From Hofstenia miamia (taxonomy: Eukaryota; Xenacoelomorpha; Acoela): a stretch of 64,000 bases of DNA. The stretch spans positions 1,617,407 to 1,681,406 of the forward strand of contig SCFE01000035.1 of the NCBI GenBank assembly GCA_004352715.1, in the 5' to 3' direction. Of the stretch, positions 10,901-22,106 are shown piece after piece. The position numbers and the translations under genes were made by a program. Within the stretch, counting starts at the first letter, position 1. Every line of letters begins with the position of its first letter. A model generated the notes under the pieces. The model made no database searches and was not told where the DNA came from. It saw only the letters and a list, made by a program, of their open reading frames with translations.

Positions 10901-13900
10901 AATTTTTTTTTCAAGAAATGTTTTAATTTTATGAGAATTTTCGAAAACCACCAGTATTGAAATAAGCTTAAAAGCTCAACTGTAATTCTAAAAATGGTAA
11001 ATTTGGTTTTAAAAATAATGTAATTGATTAAATCAATGAGGTGGTTTCAGATATTAATAGAAAAGCTGGGCATGAAAAGGTAAAAAACAAGGAAAGTAAA
11101 CTTAAGCAAGTTGCTTCTATTGACAGAATGCCGGAAGTGATGAATACTATGAATGCATTTTTAAAAAGTTTCATAAATTGTGAAATTGAAATCACGTTAA
11201 AAAATTTGAGAGCTATGATTTTCCTTGAAATTAATTGCACTTTAAGTTGCCGTCCAGTCCCAATTTTATCACCAAATTGACAACATTTTGAAAAATTAAA
11301 AAATCGAGAAGAAATCGTTAGAAGTGAACACAAAACTGGATATAAGCATCCAGATAAAATTTCACTTAATGATGATCAGATAAAATATATTCAATGTTTT
11401 TTGCAACTTACAGCAAAAAGATTGATTTTTGGCAACAAAAGCGGCAATCAGCACCCCTAATAAATTAATATGATACAAAAATATTTCCCACATCTAAGTC
11501 GCATGAAATTTACTGTTACCTCAGTACACAAATTTATTGAATGGCAATTTTTGAGGAAGTGATCCCAAATGCGTGCCTACAACAAACAGTGGACTTAACT
11601 AGCCTTTATGATGAAATAATTGCATAAATTACACACTAACATCATCGAGGGAGTTTAGCGTTGATACGTCCTCAAAAATAAAAATTAATAGACGCCTTTA
11701 CAGTCGGGCTATCTAGCCATATAATTGGTGTTCGTCCTTCTTGAAAAATGGAGAAAAAATTGAAGGTAAATCGACCTCAAGAAACATCATCTCACCGATC
11801 ATCAGATTGTAAAAGTTCTTATACTTATGGAAACAAAATTAAAAATCCTCTTTCACCAAAAACAAATTAAAAAGGTTGATGTGAATAGAGAAGAATATGA
11901 AAAAATTGTTGATTATGTGAAAAAATAGTCCTCCTGTAGCAACAAAAGCAGAAAAGCTTGACATTTTACTATTATGTGCGGAATCATGTACAGAAGTAAC
12001 GACACCAAGGCAGTACTTTGGGGTTTATTGAAGAAATACAATTATGATATTATTCCTACAGTGTGCAAAATGGCACAGGATAAGGGCCATAAAGTTGTAT
12101 TTTTACCACCTCATCATTCCGATTGGCAACCAATTGAAATTGTATGGGCAATTGCTAAAGGTCAGGTGGGTCTACAATGTGATACAAATACAACATTCAA
12201 GGATGTTCTGGTACGTATCAAAAAAGCGTTTAATGAATTAAAACCATCCACAGTTGAAGTATGTGTAAAAAAAGCTAATATGAATTTTGATAAACTTTGG
12301 GAAGCAATATCCCATTATGAAGCCATGGAACAACTTGAATCTGACGATGAAGAATCGGAAAGGGATGAAATTGAAGCCAATGATGATAGTGATGATTCAA
12401 ATGGTAATTTAGAGTTTTAAAGTTAATATATTATTGCTTATAATGTCATTTTGGCATCCAAAATTTCAAATTTTTGGAACTTTGAGAAAACAATTTTCTA
12501 GAAAACAAACTCTTGGTCATTTTTCATCTTTTAAAACGCTTAATTTAACTAAATATAAAAAGAGGGCTGGGTAGCGAAACTCCCTTGATGGTGTCGCTGA
12601 CTGTAAATCCAAAAGACTGCAGCAGTAATGATATGATTTCGATGACTTTTTGTAATATTTTGCAATGCTTTTTTTCAATTATATATTTTTTTAATTTATC
12701 CAATTAAGTTTTTGTGGGAGGTTAATAATACTAATTTAATCTAAAGCAGGTATGTGTAATACGCACTCTGTAAAAAAATTACAATTAGTTGCCAATTAGT
12801 TTCTAACTTATACTAGAACGATAAAACCAAAATCGCATATAAAATCAAAATTAATTGAGAAAAAACAATAATTCATTAGAATCGTTTGATAAACATTTAA
12901 TACGATGTGTAGAATCCTATATTTTTTAAAACTTCTGAACAACAACGACTGCAAGATCGTGCCAATTTCTGACCAAGTTCTGGGGTTACTTTTTCCATTC
13001 ATCCTCAATTATACTCCATAAATTGTCGACAGTTGATGATGGGTTTCTCTTCCGAACTTGTTCTCCTATGATGTGCCGCAGATTTTCTATAGGATTTAAG
13101 TTCGGGCTCTGTTCAGTAAATTTAATTACATTAATATTTTCATATTTTCAAATAATCGTTTACCCGTCGAGCGGTGTGACATGGGGAATTGTCATGTTGA
13201 AAAACACCTGACTGATTTGGAGATGCCCGAACTTAAGGAATAACGTGTTGTCTATGAAGATTGCATTCACTGTTAAATTTATTTTGATCAGTGGCCCAAC
13301 ACCTTCGGATGAAAACAGTTCCCAGACAATGACAGTCCTCCTCCAAATTTCATCGACTTTTTGACACACATAGGGTTCAATCAATCACCCAAAACTCTGC
13401 GAACAAATTGCTTACCATCAAAACCAACTAAATTAAACTTACTTTCATCACTAAAGTGCATCTTGTCTCAATCAGTTTCACTCCAAAGAACATGAGCTTC
13501 AGCATTAATCAGTCTTGCTATCTTGTTCTTATTGCTGATCAATGGTTTCCTTGCATGCGAACATACTTTCAATCCAAAGTTATTAAGACGTCGTGAAATA
13601 GTGAAACGACTCACGTCTTTGTTGGAAGGGTTTTTAATTTGTCGTGGAATATCAATTTACCAATCCTTACAATGAGCAATCAAAACAATTGTGGTTAAAG
13701 AAAATCAAACAATTTTTCAATATTTATTTGACATAACATCAAAGGGATTCCATGGTTTATAAAACCTTAATTTAAGGTTACTTACGTCAAAACAGAAGAG
13801 AATTCAACCAAAATCAATTAGGTTTCATAAAAATGGATTCTTTGACATGAAAATGTACTTTCTTGTTTTCCTGTGAGGGAAGTAGACATCAAAATGGCCT

Positions 13901-15710
13901 GAAATGCAGAAAACGTAATCGTGAGACGTCAGTGTTATATTTTGCCGTCAAGTGGCATGCTGCCATATTGGGAATAATCCCTTAAATTCAAAAGCGTTCT
14001 CGTATTTTGCACATCCCCACTTTTGTTTAAATTGTTTTTTCTAGAATAAGTTAGAAACTAGTTGGCAAATGATTCTAATTTTTTACAAAGTGCGTATTAC
14101 ACATACCTGCTTTAGAATAAATGAGTATTATTAACCTCCCTCAAAAATATAATTCGATAAATGAAAAATAAACATCGTTCTCTTATTTTATATTATTATA
14201 TATATACATATATATGTAATGTACTACCTATTTTCAAATGCTGGTGTACTTAATGGGAGGCGGATCGAAATCCCATAGTACACAGTGAGAGCCATAATAA
14301 CTTTAGCCGAAAAAGATTTTTTCAAAAAACACTAATAGACAAGTTAGCAGCCTAAAGCAATATTTTTAAAATAGTTTGAAAAAAATTCGTAAAATTTTTT
14401 TTGAAACATACCTCCCATTATGCAGATTTGTATGCTTATAGTAACATGTTTCTCTTGATTTCAGAATATTATGAATGACACTTAGTCCGAAAGTTAATTT
14501 ATTACTGAAATTACTAAATAGCTTGATGGCAACAGTGTGATTGATGTAAATTCTTAATTTTAACAGGATACAACGCATCTCAAAAAGCAACAAAGAATAT
14601 TTGTATTTTTTGATTAAATAATGTCGCTAAAACAAACTAACATTTCTCTAACTTAATGCATTTTGTTACCTAATCTGTTTTTTAACTTAATGAGGTAGTT
14701 AACACAGTATGAGCCCATTGGCGAGAATTGGCCTGACTGATCGGGCTCAAAATTTAAACCGAATAAATTAACTGTAATAAGCCAATCTAATACGTTATGG
14801 TTTGGCTTTTTTTGTTATTTTGTCAATTACTTCCATTGCGCTAGAAAAGACTAAAATTTGGGGGGCGTGTCCATATCTGGTCAAAATATAGCTTGTGTAG
14901 CTTACTGGTTTTAGTGTATAGTCCGTAATAACTAATGTTATCAACCCCAGTAGATGGTTGTTAGCGAGTATGTAATTTTCAGGGGTTTTACTGTAAATCT
15001 TGAAATACATTGCACATTGCTAAAATGCATTATTTATAATTGACAATGCTTGTACCACGTTTTTCAATAATGCGAACCAGAAACTCATTTTCTAAGCACT
15101 AACATATCCAGTCTATTATTAAATTAAATAGCATGTTTAAAAATATATGCCAAAAATAGTGAAGGTTCTAAATTTTTTAATACTTTTTTGTTTACAATTT
15201 TGCACTTTATATATATATATATATATGTGATATTAAAGAAAAAATGCAATGCAATCGGCGGAAATGAATTATTGTAAATTTATTTGAACGATAATTAAAA
15301 ATACCCAGAACATCATCTAAACCAGACACTTTCAAGCATTGTAATAAAAGCGGAATTTAGCAATGTGATAAAACATTGCCATTAATTGTGTAAATAAAAT
15401 GGTGTTGTTTACCGATTTCAAAATTATATTCATTTGTACACTAGAAAGTTGCTTTTGAAAACGAACAATGATATACATGAAGAGTTGCAAAGTATACTTC
15501 CGTATGATATAGTACAATGTTGAAACCATGACCTCAATTACTTATTTAAAACAAATCTACATTTATTGGACATCATAACAGATTGGTTATGAAATTGTCA
15601 TTTAAAAAAGCATTGCGATATGCAATTAATAAAGGCTGCGTACGCAGCGGCTTAGCACGAAAAAGCCAAAATTGGTAAAACTAAAGAAATATTCTGTTAT
15701 TCATATAAAA

Positions 15711-15749
<39 letters not shown>

Positions 15750-15958
15750 TTTATATNAACAGCTTGCCAATCACCAACATCTAGGACACTGTATGATACA
15801 TTTTCAGGGTACTTTGACTTCAATGACTGGAGATCGGATTCAGTACGTGCTACTGCATAGATTTTAGCTCCTCTGGAAGCTAATGCTTCGCTGATATCTC
15901 GTCCAATGCCCTTCCCAGCGCCAGTAACAATTACAGATTTTCCAGAAAAATCTGCCAT
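7907..15958 (-). CDS. DCXR: L-xylulose reductase / dicarbonyl reductase-type short-chain dehydrogenase (split gene)
   Basis: Four coding exons are visible: exon 1 15758-15958 (ATG at 15956-15958, in-frame TGA just upstream), exon 2 9557-9618, exon 3 9346-9513, exon 4 7907-8182 (stop 7907-7909). Splice borders are GT...AG and phases fit. Motifs are the Rossmann TGAGKGIG (residues 13-20), NNAG, the active-site 'NISSQASQ' serine and 'YCSTK' (Y-x-x-x-K), and the '[16 protein letters not shown]' block shared with animal DCXR. The product reduces L-xylulose and alpha-dicarbonyls with NADPH in the cytosol. Exon 1 stops at a single N (15757) directly next to an AT array. About nine residues before 'VDVLINNAG', plus the donor site, are missing, which looks like an assembly join rather than a biological break. 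A related carbonyl reductase is the alternative. Confidence 0.85.
9619..11040. other. DCXR intron 1, first part, no recognisable feature
   Basis: AT-rich intron sequence. I see no ORF or repeat that I can support here. Confidence 0.5.
11041..12420 (+). pseudogene. IS630-like (Tc1/mariner superfamily) DDE transposase relic in DCXR intron 1
   Basis: The best-preserved part is 11974-12420, about 148 codons. It contains '[20 protein letters not shown]' (about residues 45-64), the C-terminal DDE block of IS630-like eukaryotic transposases, where 'LPPYH..xNPIE.vW' surrounds the third acidic residue. Here that site reads S-D-W-Q-P-I-E, so both the Asp and the Glu of the block remain. An acidic tail ([12 protein letters not shown]-type) follows. 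The upstream catalytic region is present only as broken frames with many stops (11041-11940). The element is antisense to DCXR, and I could not identify terminal repeats. Confidence 0.6.
12691..14163. mobile_element. Tc1-like DNA transposon with long (~125 bp) terminal inverted repeats
   Basis: The left end (about 12691-12816) and right end (about 14039-14163) are inverted copies of each other at roughly 85-90 percent by eye. Shared blocks include GGGAGGTTAATAATACT, TCTAAAGCAGGTATGTG and TAATACGCACT. The interior carries a minus-strand Tc1-like transposase relic. Long terminal repeats plus an internal transposase of about 0.8 kb fit Tc1 elements with extended repeats. The outermost bases are too decayed to fix the TA target site. 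It lies inside DCXR intron 1. Confidence 0.75.
12910..13690 (-). pseudogene. Tc1-like transposase, frameshifted relic
   Basis: Read on the minus strand across several frames, the order is typical of Tc1. First comes an HTH-linker piece with '[11 protein letters not shown]' (about 13570-13610), then the first catalytic region 'HFSDESKFN' (about 13440-13465), then '[15 protein letters not shown]' (about 13290-13340), corresponding to the WG.FS..G.G.L block. A degraded 'FQ.DN.P.HT' region follows, then '[19 protein letters not shown]' (about 13050-13110) with the third acidic position inside S-P-(D/N)-L-N-P-I-E. The third catalytic residue reads Asn. Frameshifts and stops between blocks make it inactive. 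Confidence 0.75.
14164..15712. other. DCXR intron 1, remaining part
   Basis: AT-rich intron with a short AT-dinucleotide run at about 15208-15226 and a 14-bp perfect palindrome, GCTGCGTACGCAGC, at about 15633-15646. No coding signal seen. Confidence 0.5.
15713..15757. repeat. AT-dinucleotide microsatellite ending at a single-N join
   Basis: A (TA)n run meets a single N at 15757, immediately against the last base of DCXR exon 1. The abrupt transition, with no splice donor, suggests a contig join. Confidence 0.8.
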
Positions 15959-16729
15959 CAGCAATCACTTCTGAAACAAAAAAATCATTAAAACGCCAAC
16001 AAGCTGTTATTAATGTTAATCACTCAATGAAACATTTGACAAAGTTGGTCAAACGTAGTTACAAAGTAGTTTTATATTCATTACTGAAATTACTTTTCTT
16101 TAAAATTGAACATTATAAACTAATACTCTTACCGAATTTGTATAATGAGTTACCACAGAAAACTAAAAAGTTAATGACTGCGCAATATGAATATAACGCC
16201 GATAACAAATTAATTCAGTCTAAAACTGATAAAAACTTACAGAATTATCAAAAATGGATAAATTTAATTCAAATTAACTCATACATAGACTTTGTGACTA
16301 ATTTCTTTAAAACTTAGCAATCTCAAAAACCGATTTTAGGAAAGGGCGAAGCAACATGCCGCAGTAGGTTGAGAGTTGAAGTAAGCAGATTTGAACAACA
16401 AAATAGTTTCTGTTTAAAAAAATATATAATTCTGCAATCGAATGTAAATTTTTGGAATTTGACTGCATAACTTGTTTTTAAAATTTTATGTAAATCAACC
16501 CAACCCAAGTCAATATAGCGTAACAAAACTAGCAAAATACATACTATAAATGAATACTGAGGGCTAAACATTGAGAAAGTACAAATCTCCAAAATATTTA
16601 AGAAATTGATAAGCAGCCATTGAAAAACTGATGGATCAATTATAACCAAGGGAACTCAACTGTCTCATAATAAGAAATGGTATCAATGTAGGCAGGTGGA
16701 TAAGGCTCCATGTGCCTTGTATGCATGTA
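15959..16729. other. DCXR upstream region
   Basis: It contains the presumed DCXR 5' leader and promoter. Two ORFs of about 100 codons (16027-16317 plus, 16323-16649 minus) have no recognisable features. I cannot name a TATA box with confidence. Confidence 0.4.
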
Positions 16730-17684
16730 AAGGTGTGTTCCCACTATCGAGTTCTATCATCTGGAAGAAATCGGTGATAAAAGTCGATAGTATGAACACT
16801 CCATCTGCTTTTTTATCAGCTGATAAGTCGATAGTCTGAACGCTCCATTCGATTTTTTTGGCAAAACAGCTAAATTATTGTCATCTGATAGTTTATCAGC
16901 TGATAAAAGTCGATAGTCTGAACGGTATTAAAACTAGTCGAATAGCTACTTGAAACTAATTGCTTACTTCTCAAGTATAAAACCGACTTCCAAAACGTAA
17001 ATTATTGTCGTTGAAATATTTCAACTTTATATTTCAGCTTTAATTGCTAATTTAAATATTTTATACACAAAATTGAGTTATTTGCTTATTTGGAAAGAAA
17101 TGTACCCTTTATAAATTATATTATTATTTACAAGATTCAGTCTCACGGAGCCATTCAAATTATAATCCATTAAAATCCAGGGTTGTTTGCGCATATGAAA
17201 ATTACAAGTGCAAACGGATTAAACATCTCAATAGTTGATCATTATAATTACGGCGGCGATGAACCAGCAGTGGGCGCACAATGACGTCCTTAAATTAATC
17301 GCACTTATAGAGGGGGATGAATGTGTTTGGAACGTGCAAAATGAGCTGTATAGCAGCTAAAAGCAGCACTTTTAAATTATCGCAATTGTTATCCATTAAC
17401 GTGATAAATTGAATGATCCAAAATATGCAAACATTGTTTACATTCTAATTAAACAATGTTGCTATTTTTCTCACTGTCAATCAAAATATAATTGGAGTTG
17501 TTATTTCGTTCAGACTATCGATTTTTTATCAGATGATAATTTATCATCTGATAAAAAATCGATAGTCTGAACGCTCTTCCAACTGATAAAAATCGGATGA
17601 TAAAAAAATTGCCAATGTGAACGAAAATAATTACATTCTCGACTAAAATCTGCTGATAAAATCGATAGTGGGAAAAAACCCTAA
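16730..17684. mobile_element. Non-autonomous fold-back element with clustered ATCGATAGTCTGAACG-type sites
   Basis: The ends are inverted: AGGTGTGTTCCCACTATCGA at the left and, read inward from the right, AGGGTTTTTTCCCACTATCGA-like sequence. The 6-bp word CATGTA lies immediately outside both ends (16724-16729 and 17685-17690), a candidate target duplication. Both subterminal regions carry repeated modules, TTATC(A)nCTGATAA followed by TCGATAGTCTGAACG, in both orientations. They include a 67-bp near-perfect palindrome at 17507-17573. There is no coding capacity. Arrays of short subterminal sites resemble transposase-binding sites of hAT-like elements, but the superfamily is unproven. Confidence 0.65.
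17507..17573. repeat. 67-bp near-perfect palindrome (33-bp arms, 1-bp centre)
   Basis: The arms 17507-17539 and 17541-17573 are exact reverse complements around a single T at 17540. Each arm contains CGTTCAGACTATCGAT and the ATCAGATGATAA module. It could extrude as a cruciform or act as a paired protein-binding site of the enclosing element. Confidence 0.9.
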
Positions 17685-18002
17685 CATGTATTCATACCTA
17701 CATATCTACGGTATGTAGCTGAAAGATTCATTTATTTAGTAATGTATCATTTGTTTACATCTCTATCAATATTATAGAGATTTTGCAACAAGGTTGGCAT
17801 ATAATTGTTCTTTCGTATACAAATTACCTATACACAGTGCACATAATAATTATTCAGGAGTCGCTCGGTTGGGAAACCAAATATACAATATGGCTAATGA
17901 CGACGTGGTGAAAATGGGTAGAACATGTAATATAAAATGTGTTCTACATTGTTGAAATATGTGCTAAAATATGTGCCTAAAAACATAATTTCGAGATAAA
18001 TA
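17685..18002. other. Spacer, no gene seen
   Basis: Contains the word GAAATATGTGCTAAAA (17954-17969) that recurs at 18243-18258 in the same orientation around the hAT relic. Nothing else is recognisable. Confidence 0.4.
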
Positions 18003-18240
18003 TTACATTTCTTCTGCATCATTTCGTGCCGAAAAATCAAAGCACGGTTCCAACACTGTGTACAATGTACAAAACATAGATTTACATAAGTTTGTTTCAG
18101 AAAGCGTTGTTCTGCGATCTATTAGAACAACCCCAAATTTAGTAAATGCTCTTTCTGTATGGTAATGTTGGATTGAACAATTTTGGGCAAGTGCCAAATC
18201 TCCTAGAACCCAATTTGTCAAATAAATTATGTCGAAAGCG
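18003..18240 (-). pseudogene. hAT transposase C-terminal dimerisation-domain relic
   Basis: The minus-strand frame contains 'HTERAFTKFGVVLIDRRTTL' (about residues 38-57), which matches the hAT dimerisation signature in which a Ser/Thr-x-x-x-E-R-x-F-S core is followed by a G.....DRR..L run. A hydrophobic stretch precedes it ('LTNWVLGDLALAQ'). The frame ends soon after, at the expected C-terminus. The RNase H-like catalytic core is not recognisable upstream, so this is a truncated copy. Confidence 0.55.
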
Positions 18241-19187
18241 GTGAAATATGTGCTAAAACATGGGTGTTTCAATAAAATAGTTGAAATATGTGTTCACATG
18301 CTCTTCTCAAAATGTGAATAATATGTGAACAAATATTAAATATCTGTTCACAAAAAATTAAGGCTCTACTAATAACATCGAAATATGTAAAAAGAATGAA
18401 ACAGATACACAAACTCATAAATGACTCATCGAGTTTGTTAATTTTAATTGCACATTGTACTTCTGTGCATATTACATTGACTAATGCCATTGCAGAAGGC
18501 GCCACTTGCATTATCAAACAAGGCCGAAGGAAATTGCCGAAAACTACAAATTTAAGACGATCAAATAAATAACACCAACACGATATGTTTTAAAATAATG
18601 GAAGAATTCTTTAAAATTCTTGGTGTCACAGTATTCTACAATGTGTTGTTAAACTTGGAGGATTTAACGACCAAATATAAACATCAAAGAGTAGAATTCA
18701 ATTCTATTTCAGAAACTACAAAAGCACTCCAAGTGAGATACCGCGTTTATTAACCGCGTAAATATCATGTGGTGCACTGTATACACTCAAGAGAATGTGG
18801 AAGTCCTCAAGGAAAAGGTGGAGAAGCAGCAACCACGTCATTCGGGAATAACCAGGGATGTTTTCAGGAAATTCTAACTGAGCATTTTGGCTTGCGCAAA
18901 GTGCTCAACATGGGTGCCGTATCAGTAGTCAGACTGAAACAAACGAAAATATCAAGATGTTAATCTTTCATGCAGCTGTTTGAAATAGACTCACTTGACT
19001 ATCTGTTGAAAAACTGGATAATAGAATATGAAAGCTGGTTCTTCAAATGAAACAATCAACTAAGAAAAAAAGCATGGCTCCATCCTTCACACCGCAACTA
19101 ACAGTTATATGCCTGCAACTAACAAACAAAAAAAACACTTCGGCTGGTTGCTTTCTCTGGCGATATGATCTGCATGAACTTTCTTAA
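18241..19187. other. Spacer without a recognised gene
   Basis: Contains ORFs of 64-82 codons with no family features. The stretch just upstream of the hAT relic may be decayed transposon DNA. Confidence 0.4.
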
Positions 19188-19335
19188 AGCGGATGTTACA
19201 CGATGGACATCTACTCCCGCGCGAGATAATTATAAGATAATTACTCTCGGACAATGAGTTCATCGTGAACCAGGCCAAAGAGCAATTAACATAGTTCATT
19301 TGCCCCGGGGACAAAGCCCATCACGTAACATCCGC
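19188..19335. mobile_element. ~150-bp MITE flanked by TTAA
   Basis: Inverted ends share GCGGATGTTAC and continue as (A/G)(C/T)GATGG, with TTAA directly outside (19184-19187 and 19336-19339). The interior is short and non-coding. A related fragment starting AAGCGGATGTTAGGTGAT occurs near 57615 inside an HDC intron, supporting a dispersed family. Confidence 0.65.
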
Positions 19336-19339
19336 TTAA

Positions 19340-19985
19340 GAGAAATCTCTATTTTGTCTAAATTGTAATTTGTGAAATTACTGAAACGGTGAATTCGGTG
19401 TACGCATCATAATGGTTCGGGATATATTAAGCAGGAGAAATTCAAAAGAATAAATAAGTTGGACGATACACTGAACAGCCAATATTTATTTACTAGAAAT
19501 GACAACTACCCTCGAATTGAGAATGTTGCTTTTCTCAACCCATTAATCACTAGCGTCCTATTTTATAAGTTCTTGAATAGCAGAAATCACTACCCCTTTC
19601 TTAATTCAAAGGGTAAGCTTTTCAATGATATGGCTGAGTCTTGCAGAAGAATATGGCGCTGATGCGAGCTAAATGGCCGATTTTTGCCAACTATTTAGTA
19701 GCATGCGTCATAATAATGAAATGTGCTTTAAAAACATTGCTCTGAGCTATTAGGTAGCTTCTAAAAAATAGCCTGAGCACTCAACGATATTGCTCACATG
19801 CCAATGCTCTGGCGAAAGTGATTGAATGTTTTAACAAACTTTAAAAATTTTAATATTGCCAAAGTAATACTTGCAGTATGGTAAGTGTTTGTAAATGTTT
19901 TGCCGTTCGCATGCCCTTTCAATGAGTTATTGTTTACAGTCTGCTTATTATATATTATATATATTGCATACATATATATCCATTG

Positions 19986-20026
<41 letters not shown>

Positions 20027-21028
20027 CGCGCTTTGTACACCTTTGTATATTTCTAGATATATTCAGCGTTATGTACATTTTTTGTGTATTAAATACATAA
20101 ACGAAAAAATTTTTTTCCCCATTCATTGTAAGATAATTGAAAGGAAAAAACACATTCCTCTCAAAAATTTTTTTTGCATTTCGCGATTTGCACTTATGTG
20201 AGAATTTTTGTGTGTGCTAGAATGGCTGAATTTAATGGTTGTTTACTTGAAAACTTTTATGAGCATTGACTTGAAAGATTAATCCATTAAATTTTGGAGC
20301 TGATACGAATCATCCTCTGTGAAAAATTTTATTATAGTTGTAAGTGAATAAATAGATAGTGTACAAAAAGCGGAGAAAATTTGTGAAAATTTTAGAATTT
20401 TCAAAATATCTTTAATCTTCATTACATGTAATATGAAAAAATATCAGATAAAATTGTTTAGGGTTTTATAATAATAGGGGTCAAACCTGTGTTTCCGAAC
20501 TCCGTACTATGAAAAAAGTGGTCTTTTCTGCGCGGTGTACAGCCAAAATCGCCGTTTTGCAATACAAAGCCCTTTTTGCTATGGAAAATGCAAAAACCTT
20601 CCATATCCAGGAAACGGTCCGAAAATTTTTCCCAAAATTCCTATTTTTTGGCCATTGCTCCCGCAGTGTTTACTCGAACTTAAATATATTTCCCATGGGG
20701 GTGGGCAAATTCAAGAGACATCACCCTGCAAAATTTCAAGGATTTATGTTTTGAAACGCGCTCATGATGAGGTTCTTAAAAAACATTTAGCCTGATATAT
20801 ATATAGGACCATTGGTACAAGATTAAAAATTCTAGCATTTCCAGTAAACTTAGTGAACTTTTAGAAGTAATTCCTTTATTGTATATTGTAATGGCCATTC
20901 AGAAAAATTTAAGTTATGAAAAATTTTTTATAGATTTTTAAAACATTTATACAGTACAATCTGTACATTTTATAAAAATACGGGTTATTTGTGCATGCTA
21001 CTTATAGATTTTTTTGTTTCAGTCAAAA
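19340..21028. other. Intergenic stretch with an AT microsatellite
   Basis: A (TA)n run at about 19989-20024 is the main feature. The 20460-20800 segment is unusually GC-rich for the window and reads open in two plus frames of 81-86 codons, but I recognise nothing. It may be an unclassified repeat. Confidence 0.4.
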
Positions 21029-22028
21029 TGGATGCCGAATGGTCTGATATGGATATTTCTTTCAATGAGTTGGAAGATGCTCTTGATTTAACAATTAAAA
21101 GGCATCATTTAATCATTGTTTAAGCTTTTATTTGAATTTTTAGAACAAAAATGATAAAAGATCCAGCATTGTGCTTAATTTTCAGCAAATCCGTTAAGAA
21201 AATGAGAAATAGTTTATCAAATTGCCACACTAATTTAAAAATGAACTTTCGATCATACCTTCTAAGCTATTATCGTACGTTAAAATGCAAAAGAGTTTAC
21301 GCAAGCCACAATTGTTTTAACCGTTTGACAAATCCACTGCGAAACAGCACAGTAAAAAATCACATTTTCAAAAGAGTTTCGGAATCTAGTAACGTCAATG
21401 AATTTCCAAAAGCAATAGAGAGTCTCATTTTTGAAGATGATGATATTGCCGCGTGTTCAAATGTTCATTGAGAAGCACAAGAACAAAGTATGGGAGGGAG
21501 GCTCTACAGAAGCTTCTATAAAATTCTGTTTTATTTTCTCATCAAAGACTAATCAAAATCTTGTACATAAGATTTCAAAAATTTACTAAGCTTAAGAAAA
21601 GTTAAGAAAAGCCTTAGAAAAGCTTTATAACAGATTAAGGACTACTCTAGCGGATATGTTTGACTGTGCTATCCACATTAAAATTTTTTGTAAAATTTGT
21701 ATGCAGAAATTTTAGAAATCCTAAAATAAAGGAGAGCTCAATTGTTGGCGAAATAAGTGATTTACAAGAGGTATATAACAAGAGTTATTCTAGAGAAAAG
21801 CCTATAAAGAAAAAAGGAAAAGAAGATGTACGAGTTCCTCCTCTTGATGTTTTTGGGAAATTACTAAAAAATATTGAATTGATTCTAAATGAAAAGCATG
21901 CACTTACATTTAAGGAACAAAAAGTATTAAATTTTATTTATCTAAAAGGGAAAATGAATATCCGTCCTGCTCCATTACTATCTTTAACAAAAGATGACAT
22001 GGACTCCACTAAAAAGAAACGCACTTGA
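21029..22028 (+). pseudogene. Crypton-like tyrosine-recombinase element, 5'-half copy
   Basis: Three broken pieces (21029-21122, 21151-21471, 21660-22028) parallel the copy at 24.9-25.8 kb. They comprise a short acidic N-terminus starting just after a TTTCAG acceptor-like site, a Cys/His-rich region containing 'ASHNCFNRLTNPLRN', and then 'MTVLSTLKFFVKFVCRNF', which resembles a core-DNA-binding (SAM-like) helix of tyrosine recombinases. The last part, 'NIRPAPLLSLTKDD', carries an Arg in the position and context of the box I catalytic Arg. The copy ends there, so the catalytic His and Tyr are absent. Recognition comes from the paralogue and motif order; frameshifts show it is dead. Confidence 0.5.
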
Positions 22029-22106
22029 GATTATGATAAAATTTATAAAACGTTTCATAATAGTTTGCAACACTTACTTTGATTTGTGAACATGTATTCC
22101 ATTTTT

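Noticed and set aside
14700-14800. Possible tRNA near the GGGCTC words
   Set aside because: No cloverleaf with consistent arms or a T-loop could be drawn.
16027-16649. Two ORFs of ~100 codons upstream of DCXR
   Set aside because: Low-complexity Lys/Asn/Ile/Leu composition expected from AT-rich DNA, with no motif.
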